DNA of 64,000 nucleotides from RGIG4034 sp045628945 (GCA_045628945.1 JAZQQG010000005.1:1-64000); one strand, 5' to 3'; shown: positions 41,911 to 50,974, numbered from the stretch's first letter. Program-made: numbers and translations. The notes: generated from the letters alone by a model not told the origin.

Positions 41911-42855
41911 CTACAGGGTGATTTTTTGGTAGGTTTCCCGAAGGGTCTTCGCGGATTCCTGAAGGCGCGCGATTTCCTCTTCCGTCAGTACAATGGGAAC
42001 CTGCGTTTCAATACCGTTTTGGCCGACCACACAGGGCATCGAAAGGACCACTTCGTCGATTCCGTAGGCTCCGGTCATTGCGGTGGATACGGGAAGGATT
42101 GCTCCTTCATCCCGTACGATTACCTCACAGATTCGTTTCACCGCCATGGCAACGCCGTAATAGGTGGCCCGTTTGCGGCTGATAATCTCATAAGCACTGT
42201 TTTTTACCTGCATGGCAATATCATTCTCCGCCTCTTCGTGGTGAAAATGTCCACGCAGCTCGCAAAAGGAGTCAAGGGGCACGCCGGATACATTGGCACT
42301 GCTCCAGGCGACAATCTCGCTGTCTCCATGCTCTCCGATAATAAATGCATGTATGCTCTTGGTGTCCACCTGAAGGTGCTCACTGAGAGCATATTTTAAT
42401 CGTCCCGTGTCCAGAACGGTTCCGGAGCCGATGACCCGATTCGCCGGATATCCGGACAGTTCCTGAGCCACTTTGGTTAGGATATCCACCGGATTGGCAA
42501 CCACCAAAAGAATTCCGCCGAAATGATGTCCGGTAATCTCCGGAATAATTCCCTTAAAAATAGCAACGTTCTTTTCTACCAGATCTAACCTGGTCTCTCC
42601 GGGTTGCTGATTCGCCCCGGCCGTGATAATTACAATTCCCGCATCCTCTACGTCCTCATAGGAACCGGCATAGATTCGCATCTGCTTGGCAAAAGGAATA
42701 CCGTGGCTGATGTCCATCGCCTCTCCCTCCGCCTTCTCCTTATTGGCATCAATCATGGCAATCTCGGAGAACAGTCCGCTCTGCATCAGAGCAAAGACCG
42801 TCGCCGATCCCACGAAACCACATCCAATCATAACCGCTTTCTGATAATTCACCAT
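41911..42855 (-). CDS. ldh: L-lactate dehydrogenase
   Basis: 314 residues. Rossmann motif IGCGFVGSA, lactate-specific glutamine in GANQQPGETRLD and the catalytic histidine in IGEHGDSE (residue 176). Glutamine rather than arginine after GAN marks lactate rather than malate specificity. Reduces pyruvate to L-lactate to regenerate NAD+ in fermentation. AAAGGAG precedes the ATG. Lies 71 bases after the SGNH hydrolase gene on the same strand. Confidence 0.95.
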   Translation of the reverse strand: MVNYQKAVMIGCGFVGSATVFALMQSGLFSEIAMIDANKEKAEGEAMDISHGIPFAKQMRIYAGSYEDVEDAGIVIITAGANQQPGETRLDLVEKNVAIFKGIIPEITGHHFGGILLVVANPVDILTKVAQELSGYPANRVIGSGTVLDTGRLKYALSEHLQVDTKSIHAFIIGEHGDSEIVAWSSANVSGVPLDSFCELRGHFHHEEAENDIAMQVKNSAYEIISRKRATYYGVAMAVKRICEVIVRDEGAILPVSTAMTGAYGIDEVVLSMPCVVGQNGIETQVPIVLTEEEIARLQESAKTLRETYQKITL

Positions 42856-42926
42856 TTGTTACTCCTTTCTGTTTCAGTGACCCCAACTCGCTGTTTCTGC
42901 CGACCATTCGTCGGAGAGGGGCCACA

Positions 42927-44063
42927 TTACATATCCAGTAAGTTACCGGGAATCTCTTCTGCCATTCTCTTATATCCTGCGGCACTCGGATGCAAATGAT
43001 CCCCCGAATCATATTCCGGAAGAAACCTCGCCGGTCGCTCGGGGTCACGCAGAGCCTTATCAAAATCGATACAGCCGTCCGCAAGTGTTGTCGTGCGCAT
43101 CCAGTCATTTACCGCATTCCGCAATTCATCACGAAAAGGCTCATAGGTTCTCCATCCCTCAATCGGAAGCAGGGTGCCCAGATAAACCCGATAGCCCAAA
43201 TCCCTCGCACACAAGATATAGTAGGTCAGTCCTTCGATCAACTCTTCCCTTGTGGGATAGTCTGACATTGGGCGGAACGGATTCACATCAATCCCCACCG
43301 GATGAATGATGTCATTAATGCCCTGTTGAAGGATTACTGCCTTAGCTCCTGTAGTCGGAACCTCGTGTAAAAAGCGCTTTTTGCCCATTAATCCATAGGA
43401 TTCATAGGTAATACAGGAATACTCTCTCAAAACCCGGGAACCACTGGTCGCCCGTCGCACGATTGCCGTATCCGGATGCTCGTTGGCGCATCGCAAGCTT
43501 AAATAATCCGGCCAAGCCTGTGCCGTAATCGAGTCACCGTAGCATACAATGGTCTTTTTTGGCTGATTCGTTAGAACTTCCACATTACTTAAGAAGTAAA
43601 TCATGTTGGTTTTGCGGCTCAAATCCTTAGAAACCACAATATCTTGTGTGAAGTCTCCCACCGCGTACGAGTTTTGGTCTGATAAAGGTCCGCTCACGAA
43701 TACCGCCGAGCGAAGCTGCGTAATCTCACCCAGGAAGATTCGTGCCTCCACGGTCTCTTTTGCGGATACCTCTACCGATACGGCATCCGAAAGAATTCGT
43801 TCTCCGGCAGGGATGACCACATGCTCTTTTCCCTGAAAAGTCAGAGGCAGCAAACGCTCTCCCACAAGCACCGCCACTCGAGTCATCGTGACCGGTTCCG
43901 TACCGCAAAAGTTATCAAATGTCAGTCGGAGAGCCTCCGCATCGAACGGAACGAAAATCTTATAGCACAATGTAATATTCTTTCCATAACTTTCCGGTCT
44001 GTTCTCATTAATCGAGACGGCATTGCCCCATACCGTTGTCCAATCTGTCTGCTTTGCGCCCAT
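42927..44063 (-). CDS. SGNH/GDSL-type esterase
   Basis: 378 residues, no signal peptide seen. An N-terminal beta-rich part of about 165 residues (resembling the jelly-roll segment of acyl esterases) precedes the SGNH domain: VCYGDSITAQAWP with the nucleophile serine, a conserved glycine and the asparagine of QGINDI, and the C-terminal DHLHPSAAGY with the catalytic Asp-His pair. Probable carbohydrate or lipid esterase. AAAGG precedes the ATG. The two-domain form is common among xylan/pectin acetylesterase-like proteins of gut Firmicutes. Confidence 0.88.
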   Translation of the reverse strand: MGAKQTDWTTVWGNAVSINENRPESYGKNITLCYKIFVPFDAEALRLTFDNFCGTEPVTMTRVAVLVGERLLPLTFQGKEHVVIPAGERILSDAVSVEVSAKETVEARIFLGEITQLRSAVFVSGPLSDQNSYAVGDFTQDIVVSKDLSRKTNMIYFLSNVEVLTNQPKKTIVCYGDSITAQAWPDYLSLRCANEHPDTAIVRRATSGSRVLREYSCITYESYGLMGKKRFLHEVPTTGAKAVILQQGINDIIHPVGIDVNPFRPMSDYPTREELIEGLTYYILCARDLGYRVYLGTLLPIEGWRTYEPFRDELRNAVNDWMRTTTLADGCIDFDKALRDPERPARFLPEYDSGDHLHPSAAGYKRMAEEIPGNLLDM

Positions 44064-44216
44064 ACGACTGCCTTTCGCCTTTTGTATCCTGCTATTTTCA
44101 TCCTATTTTCCGATGAATCACCCCAATTATAAACGATTCCCGGACTCTATGCATAGCCCGAAGGCAAAAGAATATAATAAATAAGAATAAAAAAACACTA
44201 AACTTATGGTTTTTTC

Positions 44217-44246
44217 TTGACGAAAGTGCTCCGTTTCGTATATCAT
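44217..44246 (+). promoter_or_regulatory. Promoter of pckA
   Basis: TTGACG (44217-44222), 18 bases, TATCAT (44241-44246); an alternative -10 TATATC lies two bases earlier. The leader is about 95 bases and AT-rich, without a recognised riboswitch. Confidence 0.65.
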
Positions 44247-44348
44247 AAGAAACGGAAATTTATCACGAACAATGTTCTTTTTTATTATAAGGAAAAAAGC
44301 ATTGCGGCTGGTAAAAATACAAATTCTTAAGAAAGAGAGAGAAAGCAA

Positions 44349-45959
44349 ATGGCAATCGATTTAACCAAGTATGGCATCTCCGGTACTACCGAAGTTGTCT
44401 ACAATCCTTCTTATGAGCTCCTGTTCGAGGAAGAGACCAAGGCCGGCCTTGAGGGCTACGAAGTTGGTCAGAACACTGAGCTTGATACCGTTAACGTTAT
44501 GACTGGTATCTACACCGGACGTTCCCCTAAAGACAAGTACATCGTTATGGATGAGAACTCCAAGGACACTGTATGGTGGACCAGCGAGGGCTACAAGAAC
44601 GATAACCATCCTATGACCGAGTCCACTTGGGCTGTAGTTAAGGATCTTGCTAAGAAGGAACTTTCCAACAAGAGACTGTTCGTAGTTGATGCTTTCTGTG
44701 GTGCGAACGCTGATACCCGTATGGCAGTTCGTTTCATCATGGAAGTAGCTTGGCAGGCACACTTCGTTAAGAACATGTTCATCCAGCCTACCGCTGAGGA
44801 GCTTGCTTCTTTCGAGCCTGACTTCGTAGTATACAACGCTTCCAAGGCTAAGGTTGAGAACTTCGCTGAGTTAGGTCTTAACTCCGAGACTTGTGTAGCA
44901 TTCAACATTACCTCCAAAGAGCAGGTTACCATCAATACCTGGTACGGCGGCGAGATGAAGAAGGGTATGTTCTCTATGATGAACTACTACCTTCCTCTTA
45001 AGGGCATTGCTTCCATGCACTGCTCCGCTAACACCGATATGGAAGGTAAGCACACCGCTATCTTCTTTGGTCTGTCCGGAACCGGTAAGACCACCCTTTC
45101 CACCGATCCTAAGAGACTTCTTATCGGTGATGATGAGCACGGTTGGGATGACAACGGTGTATTCAACCTTGAAGGTGGTTGCTATGCTAAGGTTATCGGT
45201 CTTGATAAGGAATCTGAGCCTGATATCTTCAATGCTATCAGAAGAAACTCCTTATTAGAGAACGTTACCGTTGATGCTAACGGCAAGATTGATTTCGACG
45301 ATAAGTCCGTAACCGAGAATACTCGTGTTTCTTATCCTATCGATCATATTGACAAGATTGCTCTTAAGGTTAATAAGGTATCCGCAGGTCCTGCAGCTGA
45401 CAACGTAATCTTCCTGTCCGCTGACGCATTCGGCGTATTACCTCCTGTTTCCATCCTTACTCCTGAGCAGACCCAGTACTACTTCCTGTCCGGTTTCACC
45501 GCTAAGTTAGCAGGTACCGAGCGTGGTATTACCGAGCCTACTCCTACCTTCTCCGCATGCTTTGGTCAGGCATTCCTTGAGTTACATCCTACCAAGTACG
45601 GCGAGGAGTTAGTTAAGAAGATGAACAAGTCCGGCGCTAAGGCTTACCTTGTAAACACCGGATGGAATGGTACCGGCAAGCGTATCACCATTAAGGATAC
45701 CCGTGGTATTATCGACGCTATCTTAAATGGCGACATCAAGACCGCTCCTACCAAGAATATTCCTATCTTCAACTTCGAAGTTCCTACCGAGCTTCCCGGA
45801 GTTAACCCTGCAATCCTTGATCCTCGTGACACCTACGCTGACGCTTCCGAGTGGCAGACCAAGGCTGTTGATCTGGCTCAGAGATTCCAGAAGAACTTCG
45901 TTAAGTACGAGACCAACGAGGCTGGAAAGGCTCTTGTTGCAGCAGGTCCTCAGCTCTAA
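44349..45959 (+). CDS. pckA: Phosphoenolpyruvate carboxykinase (ATP)
   Basis: 536 residues. Interconverts oxaloacetate + ATP and PEP + CO2 + ADP; in rumen and gut anaerobes often run toward oxaloacetate for CO2 fixation. Motifs: TGRSPKDKYIV, the kinase-1a P-loop GLSGTGKTTLS near residue 240 and the metal site DDEHGWDD. AAGAGAGAG precedes the ATG. Codon use (GCT, CCT, GTA, CTT, TCC) is strongly biased compared with flanking genes that prefer GCC and CCC, indicating very high expression. Closed by a strong terminator. Confidence 0.97.
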   Translation: MAIDLTKYGISGTTEVVYNPSYELLFEEETKAGLEGYEVGQNTELDTVNVMTGIYTGRSPKDKYIVMDENSKDTVWWTSEGYKNDNHPMTESTWAVVKDLAKKELSNKRLFVVDAFCGANADTRMAVRFIMEVAWQAHFVKNMFIQPTAEELASFEPDFVVYNASKAKVENFAELGLNSETCVAFNITSKEQVTINTWYGGEMKKGMFSMMNYYLPLKGIASMHCSANTDMEGKHTAIFFGLSGTGKTTLSTDPKRLLIGDDEHGWDDNGVFNLEGGCYAKVIGLDKESEPDIFNAIRRNSLLENVTVDANGKIDFDDKSVTENTRVSYPIDHIDKIALKVNKVSAGPAADNVIFLSADAFGVLPPVSILTPEQTQYYFLSGFTAKLAGTERGITEPTPTFSACFGQAFLELHPTKYGEELVKKMNKSGAKAYLVNTGWNGTGKRITIKDTRGIIDAILNGDIKTAPTKNIPIFNFEVPTELPGVNPAILDPRDTYADASEWQTKAVDLAQRFQKNFVKYETNEAGKALVAAGPQL

Positions 45960-46027
45960 TTCAGAGCATGGTCTGTTGATTGCTTAGTTGTTAAGCAGGT
46001 TCGTACAACGAATCACAACAGTACATA

Positions 46028-46065
46028 AGAGGGGCCGCATGCTTTTGCATGCGGCTCTTTTTTTG
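46028..46065 (+). terminator. Terminator of pckA
   Basis: GCCGCATGC TTTT GCATGCGGC, extended by outer G-T/A-T pairs, followed by seven T. Confidence 0.92.
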
Positions 46066-46145
46066 TTTACAATCCCCTGCACGATCACTCACATAATATC
46101 GCACACGTGCACTCACACATTCGCACCACATAATCGCTCACACGA

Positions 46146-47006
46146 TCACTCGCACAACAAACTCCTCACAATACTTTCCACCTCCGCCGTATTGATTGGA
46201 TTGTAGGATGTTTCATAGGTACATATGAGGTTCCCTCCTTGAACGATTCCTCGTCTTGCATAAGCACGATGCTTATTGATCGCATGTTCCAGATATTCCG
46301 CGTTATCCATCATACCAAAGTGTTCCCAATAATACTCTTTTCTGGTATGCACATTCAGTACCGTGAAATCAGGTCTCGCCCAGATTCCCAATTCATCCCG
46401 CAATGGATACTCATAGCGATACGGCACATGATATTTGTCCAGAATATTTGCAATAATAACCTCGGATTTCGACCGAACATTTTCTCCTCTTAATGTAACA
46501 TAGCAAATCGCCGTCTCTTCAAACGGCATGGACTCATAGTTTAGTGCAAGCCACTCTTCTGCATAGGCATCATTCGATAAAGCAATCGAATCAATCAGTT
46601 GTCTTTTCCCTTCGGGCAACGTCTCATACAAAGTATCAACCGTGGTCTCAAAACCATCCAATGCTCTTCGAATCCTTCGAAGTTCCTCAGATGCACATTT
46701 TTGTAGTTTCCGCTCATATTCCGTCCTTGCTAAATCATTCGCCAGTTGCATGTTTTCCTGTCTGATATACTCCCCCATTTTTTCCGTTTTATCCCTACGA
46801 AAATAGTATTGATAATGCATTTTGGATCGTTTGGACGGGATTGCATGAAGACTTCCTTCAATCCAACTGCTCTCTCGTCGACCGCACTCACGCACAATCT
46901 CCTCAAGCACCTCTGCCCGGATACGCAGCATATGAAATACGTCATGTGTCCGGCGCAGGATTTCTTCTTTCTCCGGCGTCAAGAATCTCTTCGTGTTTCT
47001 TCGCAC
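46146..47006 (-). CDS. Protein with PD-(D/E)XK nuclease-like C-terminal domain
   Basis: 286 residues. The N-terminal half is helical and charged. The C-terminal half contains RSKSEVIIANILDK, RPDFTVLNV and KEYYWEHFGMMD followed by YARRGIVQGGNLI, in the order and spacing of a PD-(D/E)XK nuclease-like fold (E, then D, then ExH). A histidine replaces the usual lysine of the ExK motif. GTG start at 47006, with GGAG eight bases upstream. No partner genes; the 5' region carries the tandem repeat at 47043-47150. The nuclease assignment is inference from motifs. Confidence 0.65.
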   Translation of the reverse strand: MRRNTKRFLTPEKEEILRRTHDVFHMLRIRAEVLEEIVRECGRRESSWIEGSLHAIPSKRSKMHYQYYFRRDKTEKMGEYIRQENMQLANDLARTEYERKLQKCASEELRRIRRALDGFETTVDTLYETLPEGKRQLIDSIALSNDAYAEEWLALNYESMPFEETAICYVTLRGENVRSKSEVIIANILDKYHVPYRYEYPLRDELGIWARPDFTVLNVHTRKEYYWEHFGMMDNAEYLEHAINKHRAYARRGIVQGGNLICTYETSYNPINTAEVESIVRSLLCE

Positions 47007-47042
47007 AGATTACACTCCTTTCGTATGTCCACGCAGTGTCCC

Positions 47043-47150
47043 TCTTGCTTGCTCTTTGCTGTATGTCTGCGTTGCTTCTCTTGCTTGCTCTTTGCTATAT
47101 GTCCGCGTTGCTTCTCTTGCTTGCTCTTTGCTATATGTCTGCGTTGCTTC
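47043..47150. repeat. 36-bp tandem repeat, three copies
   Basis: Unit starts TCTTGCTTGCTCTTTGCT and ends GCGTTGCTTC; copies at 47043-47078, 47079-47114 and 47115-47150, differing only at a few positions (for example TATATG versus GTATG and TCTGC versus TCCGC). No spacers, so not a CRISPR array. Located upstream of the nuclease-like gene. Confidence 0.9.
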
Positions 47151-47483
47151 TCTTATTTTCGCATGAATTCTGTTCTGTACCGGCAAATTACAACAATTCG
47201 TTATGTCGGCCTGATAATGGTTATACTCTTATAAGTCTCTTTTGGGACTTTTACATCTATTTTTTGCTGTTCTGCAATTATTGTTGTATTGGATTTTATG
47301 AGTTGTACAACTCAATGACTTGATTAGAAGAAATCGTGGTACTTTTAATGTCAGAATTATCCAGCTTGTACCACAAAAGATTTGATAGTATTGATATTGG
47401 TTGTAAATTCCGGGAATCGATAAAACAAATAACAAGAAATAACAGAAAACAAGCCACTAATTGGCTCATTTACAAGAAAATTG

Positions 47484-47520
47484 TACAACGAGAATTCCCC
47501 AAATAGGAATTCTCGTTGTA
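47484..47520 (-). terminator. Terminator of the EAL-protein gene
   Basis: Minus strand: a perfect fifteen-pair stem (TACAACGAGAATTCC and complement) with a seven-base loop, followed by CAATTTTCTTG. Strong stem, moderate T-tract. Confidence 0.75.
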
Positions 47521-47531
47521 ATTAGTAAGAA

Positions 47532-49772
47532 CTATTGCTCGTTAGGCACCTGACCAGGCTCAACAGGCACTTGACCGGACTCACCAGATACCTGTTCCTG
47601 TACAAGTTCAACAGGCATCTGCTCCTGCATCGACTCACCCGCCACTTGGCCGAGCTCACTAGACACCGACGTCTGTACGGGCTCACCAGCTACCCGATGC
47701 ATACGCTCCGCATATTCTGCGGCAGGCATCGGCTTCGCATAATAGTAGCCCTGAATCATATCGCAGCCGCAACCGGCTAGGAATTCCACCTGTTCCTTCT
47801 TCTCAACGCCCTCCGCGACAATCTCCATATCCAACTGCTTCGCCAGATGAATTGCCTCGGTTACCACAACCCGGCTGCGCTCAGGATTCTCATCCACGCC
47901 CTTACCGCGGAAGAATCCGGCATCCAGTTTTAACACATCCAGAGGAAGATCCTTTAAGGAATTTAACGAAGAATAGCCCGAACCGAAATCATCCATCGAG
48001 ACTTCAAATCCGGCCTCATGAAGCTTCTCAACCGTATTTAAAAGCATCGACTGATCATCGAAGAAAGCACTTTCGGTAAGCTCAATCTCAATGAACTTAT
48101 GCGGCACAGCATAAGCATCCACCAGTCGACAGATATGCTCTGCCAAATCCGGTTTCATAAAATGAATACGCGACACATTCACCGAAATCGGTACTACCTG
48201 TCTACCTTCCGCAATCCATTGCGCCTGAAGAGCCGCCACATGCGAAATCATATAATCATCCAGATGTGTAATAAATCCATTGTTTTCAAAAATCGGAATG
48301 AATCGTCCGGGACCTAAGAAGCCTTCTGTCGGGGAAATCCAGCGTACCAATGCCTCAGCACCCTGTAATTCATCATTGCTCGGATTATACTTCGGCTGGA
48401 TGTAGACCTCGAATTCGCCACGCTCCAGAGCCGCAACCATAGACTCTTCCACCTTCTGCTCCCAGAGCTGCTCTTCGGTCATCTTCCGGTCAAAGAATGC
48501 AATCTCATGCATATTATCATCATCAAGGGTCTTACGGGCAATGGAAGCACGATTGTAGCATTCCATCATATCCAGCTTGTGGTTCGGAATCTCTCCTGTC
48601 GGAGTCGTACGATAGATTCCCGCATGGAATACGGTTCGATGTGCGCCGGTATTCGTATCAATTCTTGTAATAATATCCCGAATACGCTGCTGAATTGTCA
48701 CATCCTCCGCAGGCTTTAAGAACAGTACAAAGGTCGCTCCATGCTGCTGAGCACAGATTTCATTGTGCTTAAGCATCGCACGAATCGTCCGATCAATGTT
48801 CTCCAGAAGCTGTTCTCCGGCCTCTACTCCATAATAGGTGCAGAAACGCTGGTATTTCAGCAATTCGATTGATACCACCGCATAAGACTTCTTCCGGTTC
48901 CAAAGCTGACGCACCGTCTTGGTACTCTTTTCCAGATAGTAGGTCATATTGTAGCCCATCGTCTCCGTCGAGGTGTTCGCAATCTTCGTAAGCCGGCGAT
49001 AAGTAACAATGCTGTTCACCACGCTGACAAACAGACCGATGGTCGGAATCAGGCTAAGCAACAGAGCAAATACCGCACAGCTCATGATATAGATAATATC
49101 TTTTCTCGCCATCATCAGATGGTGCTGAACCATAACCGTACAAGGCGTATCCGTTATTTTTTGCGAGAACCAGAAGGTACCGGAATAGACAGTAGAATTC
49201 ATCCATGCATCATCACCGACAATGCTAACCGATAAGTTGATTCCGTCTCTGCCACCGTTTGCATCCGCCTCACCTACCTGCATCCCTACATAAGACAAAT
49301 CCTTATCCGAGAACACCTGCTTCATAAACGGTAAGACCTTGTCTTTTTCCAGAAATTCATTCATGCTACCGTGTTTCTGCGTATCACGATATAATCCTTC
49401 AATGCTGAATTCATCGAATATAGAGGTGTCCAAAAGATCATAGGTCGCTCCGCCATATCCGCCGAGGGCCTCCATCGTCTGCGTATCCAAAATATAAACC
49501 GCGCCGCCGGTATAATTTCGGGACTGTAGAGTCGCAACCGTGTCCTCAATACTCATGCCGTCATTCAGGCAGTTTTTCACAAGTTCCGTAACATATGCCG
49601 TCTGTTCGGAAGCCTGTGTAAGCTTCATCTCCAATGCAAAGGACATGAAAAGAAAAATAATGGCTAATGTCAGAATCACCGAAACAAGCACTCCGAGAAT
49701 CAGTCGGATAATTGAGGGAACAATATGTTTTTTGCGAAGTTTTTTCTTCTTGGCTTCTTTCTTCTTACTCAT
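47532..49772 (-). CDS. Membrane EAL-domain cyclic-di-GMP phosphodiesterase
   Basis: About 746 residues. A basic N-terminus, a membrane helix (about 20-48), an outer sensor region to about 225, a second helix pair, a degenerate GGDEF-like domain (HGATFVLFL where GGDEF is expected) and a complete EAL domain: GAEALVRW, SVNVSR, EIELTES, MDDFGSGYSS, LKLD, AEGVE and QGYYYAKP. All metal and catalytic residues are present, so it should hydrolyse cyclic-di-GMP. A repetitive Q/E/P/V-rich tail of about 45 residues follows. GGAGG precedes the ATG at 49772. It starts 15 bases after the K+ channel gene. Confidence 0.9.
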   Translation of the reverse strand: MSKKKEAKKKKLRKKHIVPSIIRLILGVLVSVILTLAIIFLFMSFALEMKLTQASEQTAYVTELVKNCLNDGMSIEDTVATLQSRNYTGGAVYILDTQTMEALGGYGGATYDLLDTSIFDEFSIEGLYRDTQKHGSMNEFLEKDKVLPFMKQVFSDKDLSYVGMQVGEADANGGRDGINLSVSIVGDDAWMNSTVYSGTFWFSQKITDTPCTVMVQHHLMMARKDIIYIMSCAVFALLLSLIPTIGLFVSVVNSIVTYRRLTKIANTSTETMGYNMTYYLEKSTKTVRQLWNRKKSYAVVSIELLKYQRFCTYYGVEAGEQLLENIDRTIRAMLKHNEICAQQHGATFVLFLKPAEDVTIQQRIRDIITRIDTNTGAHRTVFHAGIYRTTPTGEIPNHKLDMMECYNRASIARKTLDDDNMHEIAFFDRKMTEEQLWEQKVEESMVAALERGEFEVYIQPKYNPSNDELQGAEALVRWISPTEGFLGPGRFIPIFENNGFITHLDDYMISHVAALQAQWIAEGRQVVPISVNVSRIHFMKPDLAEHICRLVDAYAVPHKFIEIELTESAFFDDQSMLLNTVEKLHEAGFEVSMDDFGSGYSSLNSLKDLPLDVLKLDAGFFRGKGVDENPERSRVVVTEAIHLAKQLDMEIVAEGVEKKEQVEFLAGCGCDMIQGYYYAKPMPAAEYAERMHRVAGEPVQTSVSSELGQVAGESMQEQMPVELVQEQVSGESGQVPVEPGQVPNEQ

Positions 49773-49787
49773 CACGATCCTCCAAAC

Positions 49788-50873
49788 CTATTCCGTATAA
49801 ATGAATACCACGTCGCCCGCCTGAATCGTTGTCGTGGCCTCCGGGATAATTCTTTCGCTGTTTCGAAGCAGCAGTACAATCGATACATTCGGTTCTAACG
49901 GAATGTGCTGTACCGGCACATCCACCCAGGGATGATTCTCGGCAATCACCATCTCACGAAGTCCCCAGTCCTCCACTTTGAGGTTGTCGGAGGATTCCAA
50001 GACATCTGTGGCCTTGCTGTTCCCGGAATTTTCCAAAGCATCTTCCGTTTTGCGACTGCCGGTGGTCTCCAAGCCGTCTGTTGTCCCACGCTTTTTCACG
50101 AGTCCGTCCGCATAACCGGGAAGATATTTTAATTTCGTATATTGCTCCACAAAACCTGCGGAAATTATACCGGTTGGAATCGCCACCATGCCAACTCCCA
50201 GAAACGAAATCACAATGGCAAAAGCCTTACCGACCGTTGTAATCGGATAAATGTCTCCGTATCCCACCGTCAGAAGTGTCGAAGCCGACCACCAGAGTCC
50301 GGAGAAGGCATTCTTAAACTGCTCCGGCTGTGCATTATGCTCCAGAGAATACAGGCAGAGGGAAGAGGCCACCATCAGAATGGCAATCATACTGATGGAG
50401 GAGATCAACTGATTCTTTTTTTCCTTCAGGACTGCCGTAATGACGTTAAATGCATCGTAGGTCTGGTTAATCCGGAACAGCCGAAGGATTCGAAAGACTC
50501 GGAAAATGCGGAACGCGACAGCGCCTCCCGGAAAAAAGAACGGTAAATAATAAGGGAAAAATGTAAGAAGATCCACAATTCCGGAGAAGGATACCAGGAA
50601 GCGAAGCAGTGCCACGCCGGGCTTTTTCTCCGGGTAGAGGTAGCGCGCCGTCCAGAGACGAAGCAGATACTCAATCGTGAAAATAATAATCGTGATGAAC
50701 TCTACGATATGCAGGACCGGAAGATAGGGTTCTGCTTCCGCAAAAGTCGAAAACAAGGTGCAGAAAAGATTCACGAAGATGACCGCAACAATAAAAAAAT
50801 CAAAGGCCTTGCTGATGAAGTCCTCCTTGGAGCCAATCTGAATAATGTTGAATATTCTGCGTCTAATCCTCAT
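49788..50873 (-). CDS. Voltage-gated-type potassium channel with RCK_C domain
   Basis: 361 residues. Six-helix ion-channel domain with arginine-rich S4 (FRIFRVFRILRLFR) and selectivity filter TVGYGD in the pore loop, so K+-selective. A linker carrying three 12-residue repeats (49977-50084) leads to a C-terminal TrkA_C-type domain (NVSIVLLLRNSERIIPEATTTIQAGDVVFIY), a likely ligand-binding regulator. GGTGGAG precedes the ATG at 50873; the frame extends six codons further. Co-transcribed with the EAL phosphodiesterase, which hints at nucleotide-linked control of K+ flux. Confidence 0.9.
   Translation of the reverse strand: MRIRRRIFNIIQIGSKEDFISKAFDFFIVAVIFVNLFCTLFSTFAEAEPYLPVLHIVEFITIIIFTIEYLLRLWTARYLYPEKKPGVALLRFLVSFSGIVDLLTFFPYYLPFFFPGGAVAFRIFRVFRILRLFRINQTYDAFNVITAVLKEKKNQLISSISMIAILMVASSLCLYSLEHNAQPEQFKNAFSGLWWSASTLLTVGYGDIYPITTVGKAFAIVISFLGVGMVAIPTGIISAGFVEQYTKLKYLPGYADGLVKKRGTTDGLETTGSRKTEDALENSGNSKATDVLESSDNLKVEDWGLREMVIAENHPWVDVPVQHIPLEPNVSIVLLLRNSERIIPEATTTIQAGDVVFIYTE
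49977..50084 (-). repeat. 36-bp coding repeat in the channel linker
   Basis: Three in-frame units of 36 bases encode TTDGLETTGSRK, TEDALENSGNSK and ATDVLESSDNLK. The consensus is x-x-D-x-L-E-x-(S/T)-x-x-x-K. The protein repeat is clearer than the DNA repeat, so the expansion is old or under selection. Confidence 0.8.
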
Positions 50874-50974
50874 ACTCTCCACCTGCCGCATATAATATAC
50901 TATTTTACCATATCCACCCGAGGGTGGAAAGAAGAAAAGAGCATGTCCGTAACGACATGCTCTCCCAATTCATT

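Larger units (their letters stand above)
47007..47531. other. 525-bp gap without a gene
   Basis: Contains three tandem copies of a 36-base unit (47043-47150), a perfect 14-base palindrome GAGTTGTACAACTC (47300-47313), a seven-base inverted repeat GTGGTAC/GTACCAC (47336-47374) and the terminator of the EAL gene. Open frames crossing the repeats have no ribosome binding site and a low-complexity translation. It is more AT-rich than its surroundings from about 47160 on. Confidence 0.6.

Noticed and set aside
44247..44348. Riboswitch in the pckA leader
   Set aside because: The leader is AT-rich and shows no conserved riboswitch core or terminator.
47043..47150. Possible CRISPR array
   Set aside because: Units are contiguous without spacers and no cas gene is near.
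46746..47323. Plus-strand frames that translate the 36-bp repeats into cysteine/leucine-rich 12-mers
   Set aside because: They begin inside the nuclease-like gene on the other strand, lack ribosome binding sites and are low-complexity.
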